64,000 nucleotides of DNA from Amblyomma americanum (GCF_052857255.1 NC_135500.1:160405189-160469188), one strand, 5' to 3'. Counted from the first letter of the stretch, positions 46,816 to 57,865 are shown. Made by a program: numbers and translations. Notes: generated from the sequence alone by a model not told the origin.

Positions 46816-46904
46816 GCTATCGACACCCACATAGAGGACAAAGTCGAACGCAATGCTGATGGCTGCGAAAGCACCCACGAAGATATTCCCGTCTCTGCGA
46901 GTCA
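46816..46904 (-). CDS. Membrane-segment exon of the unknown gene
   Basis: Acceptor GCAACTTACAG ends at 46905. The first two bases complete the codon left by the exon at 49616 (A|TG, Met); then TRRDGNIFVGAFAAISIAFD and FVLYVGVDS follow, to the donor AGC|GTAAGT (GT at 46815-46814). Phase is 1 in, 0 out. RRDG before a 20-residue hydrophobic helix suggests cytosolic positive charges and one membrane span. Both splice sites are strong and the phase fit with the upstream exon is exact. The family is not recognised. Confidence 0.6.
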
Positions 46905-47678
46905 CTGTAAGTTGCGGAAAAAAAAGAAATAACTTCTGCTTACACGCAAATGAACCCTCCCTATGTAACTATTGTAACCTAAAAAGAAAGAGTATATTTC
47001 CAAAATATGAACGCTGTAATTACCGAGGTTTCGATGCGCATGAGATAGCTTCAATGCGTTGGGCAAATAATTTTAAAACACATCTAAAAAAGCAAAGTGC
47101 TACTAGGAAGTACAGATTGGCATCCCGGCTTATATATCGCCTCATATTGAGATCAAATAGGCAACCGCAATGACAAGCGCCTCTTTCAACCAGCGCGACA
47201 TTGATGTGATCGTCGATCTCCCCGGCCGCAAAATTACTCTAAATTTTCAGTCGCCAATTAAGAGGCGACATATGAGTCCAAGTGTGAAGCTGCGCTTAAA
47301 TGTTTGTTTATTTGTTTTCTCTTTGACAAAAACATCTCGCTACCTTGCATTTGCTTGTTATCAAAGCAAACGTTTTATTCGCCACATATTCATGCTGCAA
47401 CTAAATGCCTGAAGATGTTTTTGCCTGGGACCTGCAATCAGCATTTCGTTTCTTCCAAAAGATGCCGGATTTTGTAGTTCAGCATTCAAGCTTGAATCAT
47501 TGGTATTTCTTGACAGCAAAAAGGTATGTGGTCAATTAAATCATAGCTGCCATCTTCATTTGGTCAGCGTACCGAGAGGATTAGCCTTTTACGTTTGTAC
47601 ACGCATTCCAAGCCTTCTATGTTGCCTGATAGAGTCAAATATAACATCGAACTCCTTGCGAGTCAACGCAGCACAAAC

Positions 47679-47825
47679 TTAGTATCTGAATTTTCTATCT
47701 TCTGGAAGCACTACATCGGAATCATCGTCTTTCAGTCCGACATCTTTGTCGTCCACTTTTAAATCTGCTGGTTCTTCAGGGTCAGTACTATCTGCTTCAA
47801 CATATCTACAATCTTGAGTAGACAT
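47679..47825 (-). CDS. Short acidic open frame, doubtful
   Basis: The frame from an ATG at 47825 gives 48 residues beginning MSTQDCRYVEADSTDPEEPA, rich in Asp and Glu, and ending DRKFRY. It looks like the acidic C-terminal tail of some protein, and could be a terminal exon using CTACTCAAG as acceptor. GC3 is low and no family is recognised. It lies within an intron of the unknown gene, same strand. Real status uncertain. Confidence 0.2.
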   Translation of the reverse strand: MSTQDCRYVEADSTDPEEPADLKVDDKDVGLKDDDSDVVLPEDRKFRY

Positions 47826-48039
47826 TTTCGTATGCAGAAAAAGACATGAGGCGCAAGTGCAAAATTCAGACAAAACGGCAACTGTGCTAAAGCTCCTGAA
47901 AGCTTCATTTGCGCAATGCAATAATTGAGGGCCTTGACATGTTTATTTCATTACATGTAAACAACGTATCGCTACTTTTATTGACAATGTGAATTCGAAG
48001 ATATCACAGTGAAGTGCTTACTATCCTATATATTTGAAA

Positions 48040-48252
48040 ACGGGTGGGTAACCTGAGGTTCAATGTCCCGAAGCGCTACATGGGTTTGGTGCGAGAGGAG
48101 GCTATAAGAGATGCCGCAGTAAAGGGCTCCATCGCCAAACACATTGGCGTTTGGTGATTACGCCTCTAAGAAAATGAAGGCCAGATTTGCATGCCACGAT
48201 TTTCGACTGTGCAGCTTAGCGTCATAGCTACTAAGCTACAGCGGCTGGTCTA
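48040..48252 (-). mobile_element. Decayed tRNA-headed SINE
   Basis: On the minus strand a head GCTGTAGCTTAGTAGCTATGACGC (box A) and a poor box B precede the core GATGGAGCCCTTTACTGCGGCATC, which matches GGAGCCCTCCACTACGGC of the other SINEs. The 3' part is unlike type A. It is the most diverged copy in the window. Confidence 0.55.
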
Positions 48253-49615
48253 TAAGCAAAAAACTTAAAAGCTCATGCCTACTGAAGCTCGTAGTTGGAC
48301 AATAAAACAAGTGAGGACATGTAAACTCCCGGCGACTATGATGCAGAGCGCTCTTCGGCGATATAACTGACGGCTTAGGCAGAAAAAATTAGAAAGTGTT
48401 TATACAAAGTCTAGAAAATACAGCTGGTGCCCTCGCATATAAGCCATGGAAGAGTTCACATTATTTTCACTTGGCGCATGGCAAACGTTGAGGACACGAA
48501 GTGTGTTCAGTATAATTTTTTCCTCACGTGTATAGTCTGTGGCCTGCTTGGTTTGCACTTGCGCAAACATTCTCTTTTTGCAAAACGCCAAAAAGCATGG
48601 GAGTGAATACAGGAACAAATATGAAAGCATTTGAAACAATTATAGAGTAGTTATCTTGAACTTTCTTATTTTAAGACATGAGGAAAATATTTTGCTTCCT
48701 TTTCTTTATTTGAGGACACCATGCCCGAATAAGTTAATATTTCGCAGAGAGTTTTGAGCGAATATGTTCCACTAAATCTCTCTCAACAGCTACGCGTCTT
48801 GAAAGCGCTATGCTCTGTCTAAAAAAAAGCACGAGAGATGTCAGGCTGACTTCGCTTTTTGAATATGTGCCGGAGACCAACACTAATCTCGGCATGTGGA
48901 AGCATTGTGGTCCGATCTTTAGGTTGTAATCTTGCGAATTTCATTTGTTGAAGTTGGGTGGCTCATTTAAGTTACTTTATCGCAGTTAGGAATCGCGGAA
49001 GCCTTGCAGACAGTTTCTACACCGACTAATTTGCTTCAATTCGCACAAAACGCTCGTTCATTTTCTCATCTTATTTGCATTTATTGAGCCGAATATTATA
49101 CCATAAACACAGCGGCAGCAATTTTTTAAGCCGCAATCCATGTACACAGCAGCCGATTGGTGGTCTACCAGTGAGCCAATGGCTTCATCGCTTGGCGCAG
49201 TATTAGTGGCCGCAGAGCGCTCATACGCGACGTACTCCTCTGGGCACCCACGAGGCAGTGAACGTGGCAGATGCAAACCGTGGTGCAATGAATTTAGTTG
49301 TTTTCGACCAAGTGGTGCCATTCGATTTTCCTTCGTCCGTTGTAGCTTCCGTGTACAATTCTTTGCTGTCGGAACAATCCCCTCTCAAAGTTTTGTCCAG
49401 CGCGTCTTCTAGCTATCAAATCGGGAATGAGTATATGATGCTTAGACTAAAATAGCGAAGCCGTTTGAAAGAACAAAAAGTCAAGTCATTCCATGCGCTG
49501 CTGCAATTAGTTTAGTTTGAAATGGTGCCTAAAAGAAGCTCTGTCTTCTTTGAAAAGTCGTGGCAGCCTGGCGGTGCGGATGTATTCACCGTGCTGCTTT
49601 GCACCACACACTCAC

Positions 49616-49742
49616 TGTATTTGTCAAGGTTCTTGACGTCGGGCATCACGTTCTCGATGTTGTCCCTTAGCCGCTGAGCCTCGACGGGCAGCAATTCGTG
49701 GTATCGCATGAACAGGTACACCAGGTTAAACATGTTAATGCA
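49616..49742 (-). CDS. Internal exon of the unknown membrane-protein gene (most 5' exon found)
   Basis: Acceptor TTCCTCCCCAG ends at 49743. The exon encodes CINMFNLVYLFMRYHELLPV, then EAQRLRDNIENVMPDVKNLDKY plus one base, and ends at ACA|GTGAGT (GT at 49615-49614). Length is 127, phase 0 in, 1 out, joining exactly to the exon at 46904. About 80 percent of third positions are G or C, the strongest coding signal in this locus. The first 14 residues look like the end of a membrane span, followed by an amphipathic, charged segment. The preceding exon, needed for the start codon, was not found up to the right edge. A function cannot be assigned. Confidence 0.65.
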
Positions 49743-50635
49743 CTGGGGAGGAAGAAAACAGAAGGCAGTGCGCATTGCCATGGTTGGACGACGTTGCGGA
49801 CAATGCGAGGAGGGTTGGAGTTGCATCACGGGACAACAAAGGGTAGTTGCATTCCATGAGTAGTGCATGAAAAGAGAACACAAAACGCAGGAAGCGCAAA
49901 AAAAACGATGCCAGCTAGGTGAAGCTCCGATCAATTCTAATATATAAGAATAAAATATAACTTGCACAGCGCGTGGCTATCGTGCTAAGAAAAAGACGAA
50001 AGAGTTGGCTTGGAAAGGAGACCGCGCTTATAAACCCTAGTATTGCTTTTGTAAAAGCTAAACTTCCGCTACAATTTCCCGGGACATGCTTTGTAAAAAG
50101 TGTGACGAAAGACGTACAAAACAAAAAGCGGCGAGAGCCTTGATCGTGCCTGGAGTGTTGGTGAAGCACATCTTCAAATCTGAAACGTAGAACGTGACTG
50201 GGTTAAAGAAAACGTTTAGGAAAGTGGGCAGATCAAGCACCAATCTAAAGAAGCCCGAAGATATATTTTCATTCCTGCTTGTATACTTTGGAAGAGAACA
50301 TCAACGATATATCTTGACAAGGACACAAAAAGTAGGTGTCTCACAGAAGATTTTTTGTGATAAAAGGCATAAAAGAGGGCTTACCGCAATAGCATCAGAG
50401 AGAACCCGATGCTAGGCTTCTTCTTCTTTAGCAATCCGCGAGCCACGCTTCGCCACTGGAGAAAAGTCTTCGTTCTCTATTCTCGGTTCGCCTTTGGATC
50501 GCTTTATTTTTTAAGGAGCAATATTTATGTGATCTTATCTGTTGATATTGATTAAAACAGCCTGGAGGCTGTTCATTTGATATGAGCCCATAAAATTTGC
50601 ATCTATACATAATATCCACACAGTGCAACATCCAT
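49743..50635. other. No exon recognised
   Basis: A weak minus-strand candidate of 27 bases at about 50383-50409 (flanked by CCTAG and GCG|GTAAGC) is too short and in the wrong phase for the exon at 49742. Nothing else is supported. Confidence 0.35.
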
Positions 50636-50938
50636 ACCTGTTGTGGACCAGCGCAAAACGGACAACTGACCTAGGAAAGAGAAGACAATATGGTTGCTGT
50701 CTAGCAATTGAGTTTTATCGGAAAACCACGTGAAATATATGCCGTTAGAAACGCACAAAACCAACATACAAACAGAAAACAAAGAAACAGAAGCACATCG
50801 TATATTACACAGCAAATGGAAGTATCTTATATATATTTCCCGTGATTTTCTAATAAAATTCAGTTTCTAGACAGGACAGCGCCAGTGTGGTCCCCTCTTT
50901 CCTAGGTGCGTTGCCCGTTTTGCGCTGGTCCACAGTAT
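50636..50938. repeat. Inverted repeat pair (about 75-bp arms, 150-bp spacer)
   Basis: Bases 50636-50712 (GTGGACCAGCGCAAAACGG, CACCTAGGAAAGAG-like, CTGTCTAG) match 50862-50938 on the opposite strand, which reads GTGGACCAGCGCAAAACGGG, CACCTAGGAAAGAGGGGACC and GGCGCTGTCCTGTCTAG. The arms carry GCGCAAAA/GGCGCT motifs similar to the Penelope-like ends at 39.8 and 7.6 kb. No coding sequence lies in the spacer. Confidence 0.75.
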
Positions 50939-51169
50939 AAAAAACTTCCAACTTGCTCAACCCAGCGTACTTATAAATCCATACCTGATCATGAAAAGCT
51001 GGAGAGGAGATATTCAGTATGAATTCGCGAAGAAATTGTTCTTTTCTCTCTATTGCACGTGAAGACTTCTTCTCAAGAAAAGGAGAGCGAGATAGAGGGA
51101 GAGAAGAAAATGCGGGGAGGTTAGCCAGACGTAGTGCTTGATTTGCTACACGGTGCATCAGCAGCATAC

Positions 51170-51490
51170 CCAACTATTCTGGACAAAAGGTTTTAGAGCG
51201 GGAAACCGTTTATGAACACATTGTTTAAATATAGTTGAATATTTCACTATAACAATCATTATGTCCACAGGTCACGCGAACGCAGTCGTGAATTTTTTGT
51301 CTAACGTTTTTGCTATCGTCAAATGCCATTGGTTTTCTAGGGCAATCTTAACTGTCCGATGCAATCGATGGAAACACTTGTAATGAAGATTTCGCTACAT
51401 ATGAGAAGAATCAACCATTATCCTAATTATTTTCATATCTGTGTCTTGCAATTTTCAAATTTAAAAAAAACTTTACCTCAAAATATTGGA
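51170..51490 (+). repeat. Dispersed repeat, copy 2 (uninterrupted)
   Basis: Direct-orientation match to 13617-13873 plus 14529-14640: ATTCTGGACAAAAGG, GGGAAACCGTTTATGAA, TTTGCTATCGTCAAA, GGTTTTCTAGGGC, GATGCAATCGATGGAAACAC, GATTTCGCTACATA, then AACCATTATCC, GTGTCTTGCAATTTTC. It has no SINE and so shows the pre-insertion state of copy 1. No coding capacity. Confidence 0.75.
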
Positions 51491-52483
51491 CATAAAAAAA
51501 ATGCTGGGATTTTAACTCAGTCAAACCGAGTAGACGTACGAAAGCATGTGCTGAGCCTGATTGGCTGACGGCTTTGCTTTGCTGGGTTGTCGGAATGTCT
51601 CGCGATGATATCAGACTCAGGTGAAACTCTGATCGAGGTTAAGCTGTTCTGATCTGTTCCCGTCGCAGATAGAAGTTGATGAAGACGATGATGTGCAATG
51701 CACAGCGCCAGTGTGTGTTGCAGTTTAACACACGACGTGAACGACTGCGATAAAGTAGTGCTAGAAAAGACGCGACACATAATTCATGAGCACTGAACAT
51801 TACTTCACTGTAATAAATATCATGCTAAAAATAAAACCGCGATAGCGTAGTGCTCTCTTGCAGTGGCCAGCGAGGCTCCTCTGCTCGCGCAACCACGGGC
51901 TTGAATCCCAGTTTCGGCAGTAGATATTTTTTTTTATTCAAAGGACAAAGCGAAGGCTTCAGCAATGTCCAGGCTTTTCCTGTTTTATCCTGGATTGTTG
52001 TTTTCACTCTAAAACGGATAGAAAGAGAAATGAAAAACCTTCCCCCAGGGGGGGAGGGGGGGGGGGGGTATCACGTCTATGGGATGTGAGCGTGGGCACT
52101 GATTGTCGTGGGGACTAGAAAATTAAACAAAAAAAATTTTATAACCTCGAACTTTCGAAAAATTTTCAAGCTTCCACGTAGCCTGTGGGTAGACTTGCGT
52201 GGAAACTATTGCTCCGGCATCACTTGGTACAAATGTATCTTTGACCCAGAATAATAACGCGCTGAGGCGTTGTTGGTCCGAAATCGTTTGGATCGTTGTA
52301 ATGGGAAAAGCCTGACAAATGAGCTGCAGTTCTGATACCTACTTATAATACTTCGAGCATCATCCCAGATTTTCTGAATATCCGCGACTGCGCCTGTGTT
52401 CGCGGCAAGCCTTCGCGCGTTGTTTACTGACGCTTGTGAAGTCTGCGCATTAGGTTCGTCACTACCTTAATATATATGACTAC
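51491..52483. other. Intergenic or intronic; one SINE fragment
   Basis: Apart from the SINE at 51838-51960 and a run of G at 52049-52069, nothing was recognised. Confidence 0.4.
51838..51960 (+). mobile_element. tRNA-like SINE with T-rich linker (third family)
   Basis: GCGATAGCGTAGTGCTC (box A region) and GGGCTTGAATCCCAG (box B) are followed by TTTCGGCAGTAGATA, a T run, ATTCAAAGGACAAAG and CTTCAGCAATGTCCAGGC. The T run plus ATTC and GGATG/GGACA layout is shared with 40957-41045. Confidence 0.55.
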
Positions 52484-53562
52484 CATGGCTGTCTTCTTAT
52501 ATAAACAACTTCTCCTTCACCTTCTCTCTCGACAAGAAGTAAACCCGCTTTGGAACACCATTCAGATAACAAAGGAAAGCGCGTGAACAACCCTTCCGAA
52601 AGGCGTACTCTTTTCTTCCTTTTCAAGCTGCAGGCCAGATCTTACACGGCGAGAAATAAACCCGTTACTAGTCGCTCCAGGCGCTCTTGTCTGTGTTCGC
52701 TTCAATTGTTTTCTGCGCACGATACATTTACATGCATGAAAGCAGAAAAATTGAAAGCACAATTTGGTTCTCTCAAAGTTAGGCAGCGGTGCCGACGTCA
52801 AGGACCGTACAGAATGTTTACGTGTAAAAAACTGGATTTGCAACATCTAATGTGCCCCGCCGCGGTGGCTCAGTGGTTAGGGCGCTCGACTACTGATCCG
52901 GAGTTCCCGGGTTCGAACCCGACCGCGGCGGCTGCGTTTTTATGGAGGAAAAACGCCAAGGCGCCCGTGTGCTGTGCGATGTCAGTGCACGTTAAAGATC
53001 CCCAGGTGGTCGAAATTATTCCGGAGCCCTCCACTACGGACCTATTCGTTCCTATCTTCTTTCACTCCCTCCTTTATCCCTTCCCTTACGCCGCGGTTCA
53101 GGTGTCCAACGATATATGAGACAGATAGCGCGCCATTTCCATTCCACCAAAAACCAATTATTATTATTATTATCTAATGTTAACTTCCAATCCTCTTTTG
53201 AGGCCTCCAGTGCTATTCTTTATATCTGCAAGCACACATTCAGTTGCGAATTGCTCTGCCTGTATTCGTTACCATTTGGCCGTATCAGCTCAAGGGCCTA
53301 CCGGAACGAACATATTAAAGCGGGAGATGCTTGCGTACACCCACGTAGAAACAATGGCTGTCTCCTCATATGAAAAGCTTCGCCTCTACCTTCTCTTCCA
53401 ACAAGCAGTAAACCCGCTTTGGAACGCATTTCGGATAACAAAGGGAAGGACGTAAACAAGCCTTCCCAAAGGCGTTTTTTACTGTTCCTTTTCAAGCTGC
53501 ATGCTAGTTCTTTCACGGCGACAAATAAACGTGTTACTGGTGACTCCAGGTGCTCCTGACTT
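52484..53562. repeat. Duplicated 210-bp segment flanking a SINE
   Basis: Copy 1 (about 52484-52692) and copy 2 (about 53352-53562) lie in the same orientation, offset about 868 bases. Shared blocks: ATGGCTGTCT, CACCTTCTCT/TACCTTCTCT, AAGTAAACCCGCTTTGGAAC, GATAACAAAGG, CCTTCC(G/C)AAAGGCGT, TCCTTTTCAAGCTGCA, CACGGCGA(G/C)AAATAAAC and GTTACT. The intervening DNA holds a SINE. The units could be two members of a dispersed family or a local duplication. Confidence 0.75.
52854..53171 (+). mobile_element. Full-length SINE (type A) with perfect target-site duplication
   Basis: The head has box A TGGCTCAGTGG (52866-52876) and box B GGTTCGAACCC (52910-52920), followed by the core GATGTCAGTGCACGTTAAAG, CCGGAGCCCTCCACTACGG, TTCAGGTGTCCAACGATATA, CCATTTCC and an (ATT)n tail. 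It is flanked by ATCTAATGT at 52845-52853 and 53172-53180, a perfect 9-bp duplication. It is the cleanest copy in the window and the best reference for the family. The open frame running through it is a by-product of the SINE sequence. Confidence 0.93.
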
Positions 53563-54384
53563 CCGCAGTGTTGTTTTTTTTTAAATTTTGGTGGGTGCGT
53601 ACATTGTGTGAAAGAAGTATTCCTGCTCTGCCGTTGGCTACGCTGAAACCTGAAGGTACGGAGTCTCGTGTATCTGCGGTGCCAGTTGTTGGGCTGAAAA
53701 TTAGGGTGCTTCTGCGCAGACGGCTTCGTTCCGTACGTCTCTCATCTTCAAAGAATGGCTACGGTGTTATGTCCATTGCTTCCTACATCATTTGTTCTAT
53801 CTGGTCAGGTTGCGTTCGTCCTAGGTTTGCGTGCCCATCTGTGACAAGAGCTTTCTGGACAAAGAAAACTTGAACTTTAGGCCTCCAGCGAACAGAAGAA
53901 CTTTGTACTAGACGCTCACCGCGATTGAGCGATAATGCGGACCTGTGCGTGAAAGCGTTTCGCACGTTTAGCACAGCGCATGTGGAGCCTTTGTTCGGGC
54001 AATCTTTCAGGGTTGTTGCCTGGGCAACAACCACCTCGAGCTTATTTCAGCCAGCGCTTGCCTGAACTTTATAGTTCATTGCCGCTTGCCCTCTCAAAAG
54101 GTAGTGGTAAGGGAAATACAAGTAAAGAAAGGTATAGGCAAGTGAGGTGTGACACTGTAATTGAAACTAAACCCAGCGATTATAGAACGTAAAGGTTCTC
54201 CGGCACTACGCGCATAAAACACATGTGAAGGATTATTTCTCGTGTCCCTCCCAAGAACACATATAAAACAAAGTTGCCTAAAAATCTTGGGGACAAGTAG
54301 ACTGAAACAAGGCTTTTTTTTTCTTTTAAAAAGTTACACCTATTTTTCTTTTTGCTGTGAATCGATCTTAAAGAATCTATTGAT
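53563..54384. other. No gene recognised
   Basis: A plus-strand open frame of 107 codons (53550-53873) shows no known domain. A small CCTGAAAGGT/GTTGCCTGGGCAAC palindrome lies near 54013-54030. Nothing further is supported. Confidence 0.4.
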
Positions 54385-54525
54385 CTTTGATTACAGGCGT
54401 GAAAAAAAAAACAACACAAGGAAGAAAGACGGGACGGAGCGCGTCCTTTGATTTGTGTGTTTTTCTCGCGCCTTTAAGCAAAGATGAGCAGTTACCAACC
54501 TGCCCACCAAGACGTCATTTTAATT
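54385..54525 (+). repeat. Penelope-like terminal repeat fragment (weak)
   Basis: GAAAGACGGGACGGAGCGCGTCC (about 54424-54446) is a short palindromic core (GGAC...GTCC around GGAGCGC) inside an ACACAAGGAAG / TTTGTGTGT setting. It is followed downstream by GATGAGCAGTTACCAACCTG and CCCA, resembling the endings after the palindromes at 7.7 and 40.4 kb. Confidence 0.4.
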
Positions 54526-57500
54526 AAGGAATCTATCTCTTCTCCATCTCTTCTATCTTCTTTTTCATTCGTTCATCATAAATCAGTCCCTGGAGTGCGG
54601 TTCACTTCACTCCGTTAAGAATATTTACTTTTCTTTTATTCAGAGGTACTCAATAAACAAAACGCGAGGCGTGGGCCACCAAAAGAGTGTTACCATGAAT
54701 GTAGCTTGTCTTCGATCCAGGATGTGAAGTGAACTGCGTAGACGATGTTCGTCAGTTCAGAAAGATGGCTGTTCCCGTAGCTGGCTATTCTGAAAAGGAC
54801 TGGTATGTTTCAGCTCGAGATCGCTGGGGGTACACATAATTAGGGTGACTATTGCGAGATATTGGATGAGCGCGCGATGTAGAGGGGACATTTCGGGGTC
54901 AAAAGGGTGATAAAAACTGTCATGCAAGAAAGACAGGGGACAGACGAGTAGTTTTCACGAATGCTATGAACTGCGGTCATGTTTTGACCAAGCCAATTGG
55001 TCTAGGGCACTTGGGAGTTCCTTTAGAGGCATCGTGAAGTGTTTGGCCTTTTGTAGCTTTTTGTATTCTGAGAATGCCAGTTATTTAAAGGATAGCTCCG
55101 GCGATTTTTTAAATCCGCGCATTTTACTGAAACGTTTACGGTGGTTTGCTTAAAGATTTTTGATCCTTGTGCTAAATTTTGCTGCTGAATGGCTTCTTGG
55201 CACAGTGGACATAAATTTTAAAATTTACTGTTTTATTGCTTCAATCCGGGTATTTCTAATGGAAACCTTTTGCATGTGACGTTGCGAGCTGCACTCATTC
55301 GATATTCGCTCAGCGTTTGTCAACGAACACAAAACCTCACCTTCATTTTGGCTATTTGAAACAAAGATTATGCAGCTTATTACTTTCAGTCGCCACTTCA
55401 GCCTTTCAACGCGCGCACGAGGCATTTTCATACAGAATCCGTAACGTCATTTTTTCGTCTATTTTGATTCATTTGATCGAAGCCAACTTCCAATTTCAGT
55501 CTGTGTTTTTGCTGTTCTACGCTTATATCCCTCGTTATTTTTAACAACTTGTTGAGCCAAATAAGACAGAGTATTCCAATAAATAGCGTGAAGCAAATGT
55601 ATGCAGAAAATGTTCAAAACATGCGCAGTTTCTTTTTAAGAAAGTGTTGTTGCCTTCAAATTGCACTATTCTGTCTTGCTTGATTTCTGCGGGTGCAAGG
55701 AGCGCCCATAAATATTATCGACCAGAATGCGAATCAAGCCAAATAAAAGCGAACGAACGGGGCCTTCGCTTTCCTGCAAAGGCCCCTTTGGGATACAGCA
55801 CTGAAAGGTCAAGGAGCGAGATGTCAGAAAAAAGCAAAACGGAAGGCAGCATGGTGAAGGAAGCGGGCTGGAGAACACAAGCTGCCCAGTTTAAGATGCA
55901 CTTTCTCGTGAAAGTCAAGCGCGATTGATTAGTATGCCTACTGGAAAGAGTCTGTTTCGTTCAGGTCTACAATTAAAAGTGGTGCCGGCTCCTGCTTTGA
56001 AGTCGTTTCTTCTGCATAGACTGTCTCCTCTATTTCTAGTGTCTCTCTAGCATAGAAGACCAGACTTCTCTTGCGTCATTGACAAAGCTTTCTGTTGCAC
56101 AGTGTATATTAGCCGTTCCTAGAGAGGATTCCGCCGAATTAAGCCCTGAGTGGGCTGGCTCGGGCACTGCATGCATAAAGTGAGTATTGACATTTGTCTG
56201 CACTGATAGTCGATCTGCTTCTCAACGTCAGAGGAAACCTAATGAAGCTTGCAATTCTCCGGACGTTCCTCTTATCTTTCATGCGTTAGCAGTGTGGAAA
56301 AAAGAGCGTTTTCCTGTACCCAGTGTCCCAGTCTGACACAGTATGCTCGGCCCAAACACAGAATTTTTTCTAATGAATTCCTAAACCTTAAGGATACTTC
56401 TTAAGTGCTTTAACAGCATGGGTCATTTAGCTGCCGGTGTAACAAAATTTATCGCCGCTCGCAGCAGTGGCTCAGAAATGAGCAATGTTCCGGCATGAAT
56501 CCGCACGTGTTGCAGTGTAAGGAATGCTCAGTCTGGCGCCATAATCTGTCGACCCGAGTGTAAATTAAAACGTTTAGCACGGCATTCGGTTCCCGCGCAT
56601 TCGTAAGAGGTTTCTGACCTATGCACACTTCGTAGGCGCTGCTTAGAAGCAGTTTTTCTCTTTATAGACTCACCAGTGTTTTGGGTCCTGAGGTGAGTGA
56701 AGACTTTAGTAGAAATGAGTGATCAAAACCTAATAGAGCTCGCGTTCACGATCGACAGTACACTGTGAACTTGAGAGTAAGTATGTGCCTTCATGCTACG
56801 TTTATATTTTCGTCCGGCTATGACTGAGTTAGTACAGGCGTCCACCATTAGAGAATTCTCACCAACAATTACAGTTGCAAAGAAAGTATAACACCGAATA
56901 AGACTTTCTTTAGGGTAGGATTCTTTGTGCACACGAGGGCTTAACAATAAATTACAAATCATGTTCTGTCTTATCCAGTAGAAAGTTAGAATTGGTGCTT
57001 TAGTTCTTCATTTCGTCTCTGAAAAAGTGTTATAATGCATGTAAATTACGAAAAATAACAAGCCATACTCAGGCATTTCAAAGTTCTTCTTTTATTCAGC
57101 ACGATCGTCGCTTGAAATAAATAACAACGAGGCATTCTTAACTGTACCCCAGGCCAACGATTACGGGCTCTCTCATCTGACATATATTCTGTGGCATGCA
57201 TTTTTTAGCACATTTTATATATATTGTGTGCATTCTGCATTTAACAGAAATTTGTGCGTATAATGCACATATAGTTTTGCTTCCTATCTACAGATTCATT
57301 TTTGCATGTTTTCTTTTATTGCATATTTTCTTTATCTATATTGTAGGCACTTACCACTGCAGTAAGATATTGGTGCTGCTGATAAACAAGTAAACGAATC
57401 ATTAATAAGTAAGTAAAACAAATAAAAAAATCGTAGAGACACTATATAAACCTCAAACGAAGAAAAATGCATTCAGTCCGCTTTTATCTGAAAATATTCA

Positions 57501-57865
57501 AGACGATAATACCGTTCATCAGTTATATTAAATGCTTATTACAACAGAAAAAAGAACATTATGTAACCACTGCTGCTTAAAAATGGTTCCTTAAAAAATT
57601 GCGCTCTTCCCTTACTGAGCGAAGAAAGAGCTATCAGTAGTAGCGCTCCGATAGCCCGACCAGCTCGTATTTCTTATCTTTGTTCTCTTTCTTTCTAGAG
57701 AATTTATTGGGCCGTGTCAAGCGCTACAAAACTATGCCACCTTTTTTGGTTCTTAGTTCACTCCTTCCTGCATCCTTTTTCTTATAGTGTTGTTGACGTG
57801 TCTAGAGGGACTAGCAGTTTCTGAGTGCTTTCTCATTACCTATTTTGAAACTTGGTTTTTGAGAA
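54526..57865. other. No gene recognised
   Basis: Over 3 kb without a supportable exon. A LINE-like 3' ending may be present near 57340-57430 (a GGTGCTGCTGATAAACAAGT-type sequence followed by AAATAAAAAAA), but no coding part precedes it. Confidence 0.35.

Larger units (their letters stand above)
46905..49615. other. Intron between two exons of the unknown gene
   Basis: The only items seen are a decayed SINE (48040-48252) and a short acidic minus-strand frame (47679-47825). The region near 46660-46720 on the minus strand contains GCTGCGGTGGCTAAGTGC, which may be a scrap of SINE head. Confidence 0.4.

Noticed and set aside
49140..49455. Plus-strand open frames of 65-90 codons
   Set aside because: Some codon bias is visible, but no splice signals, start context or family resemblance support a gene.
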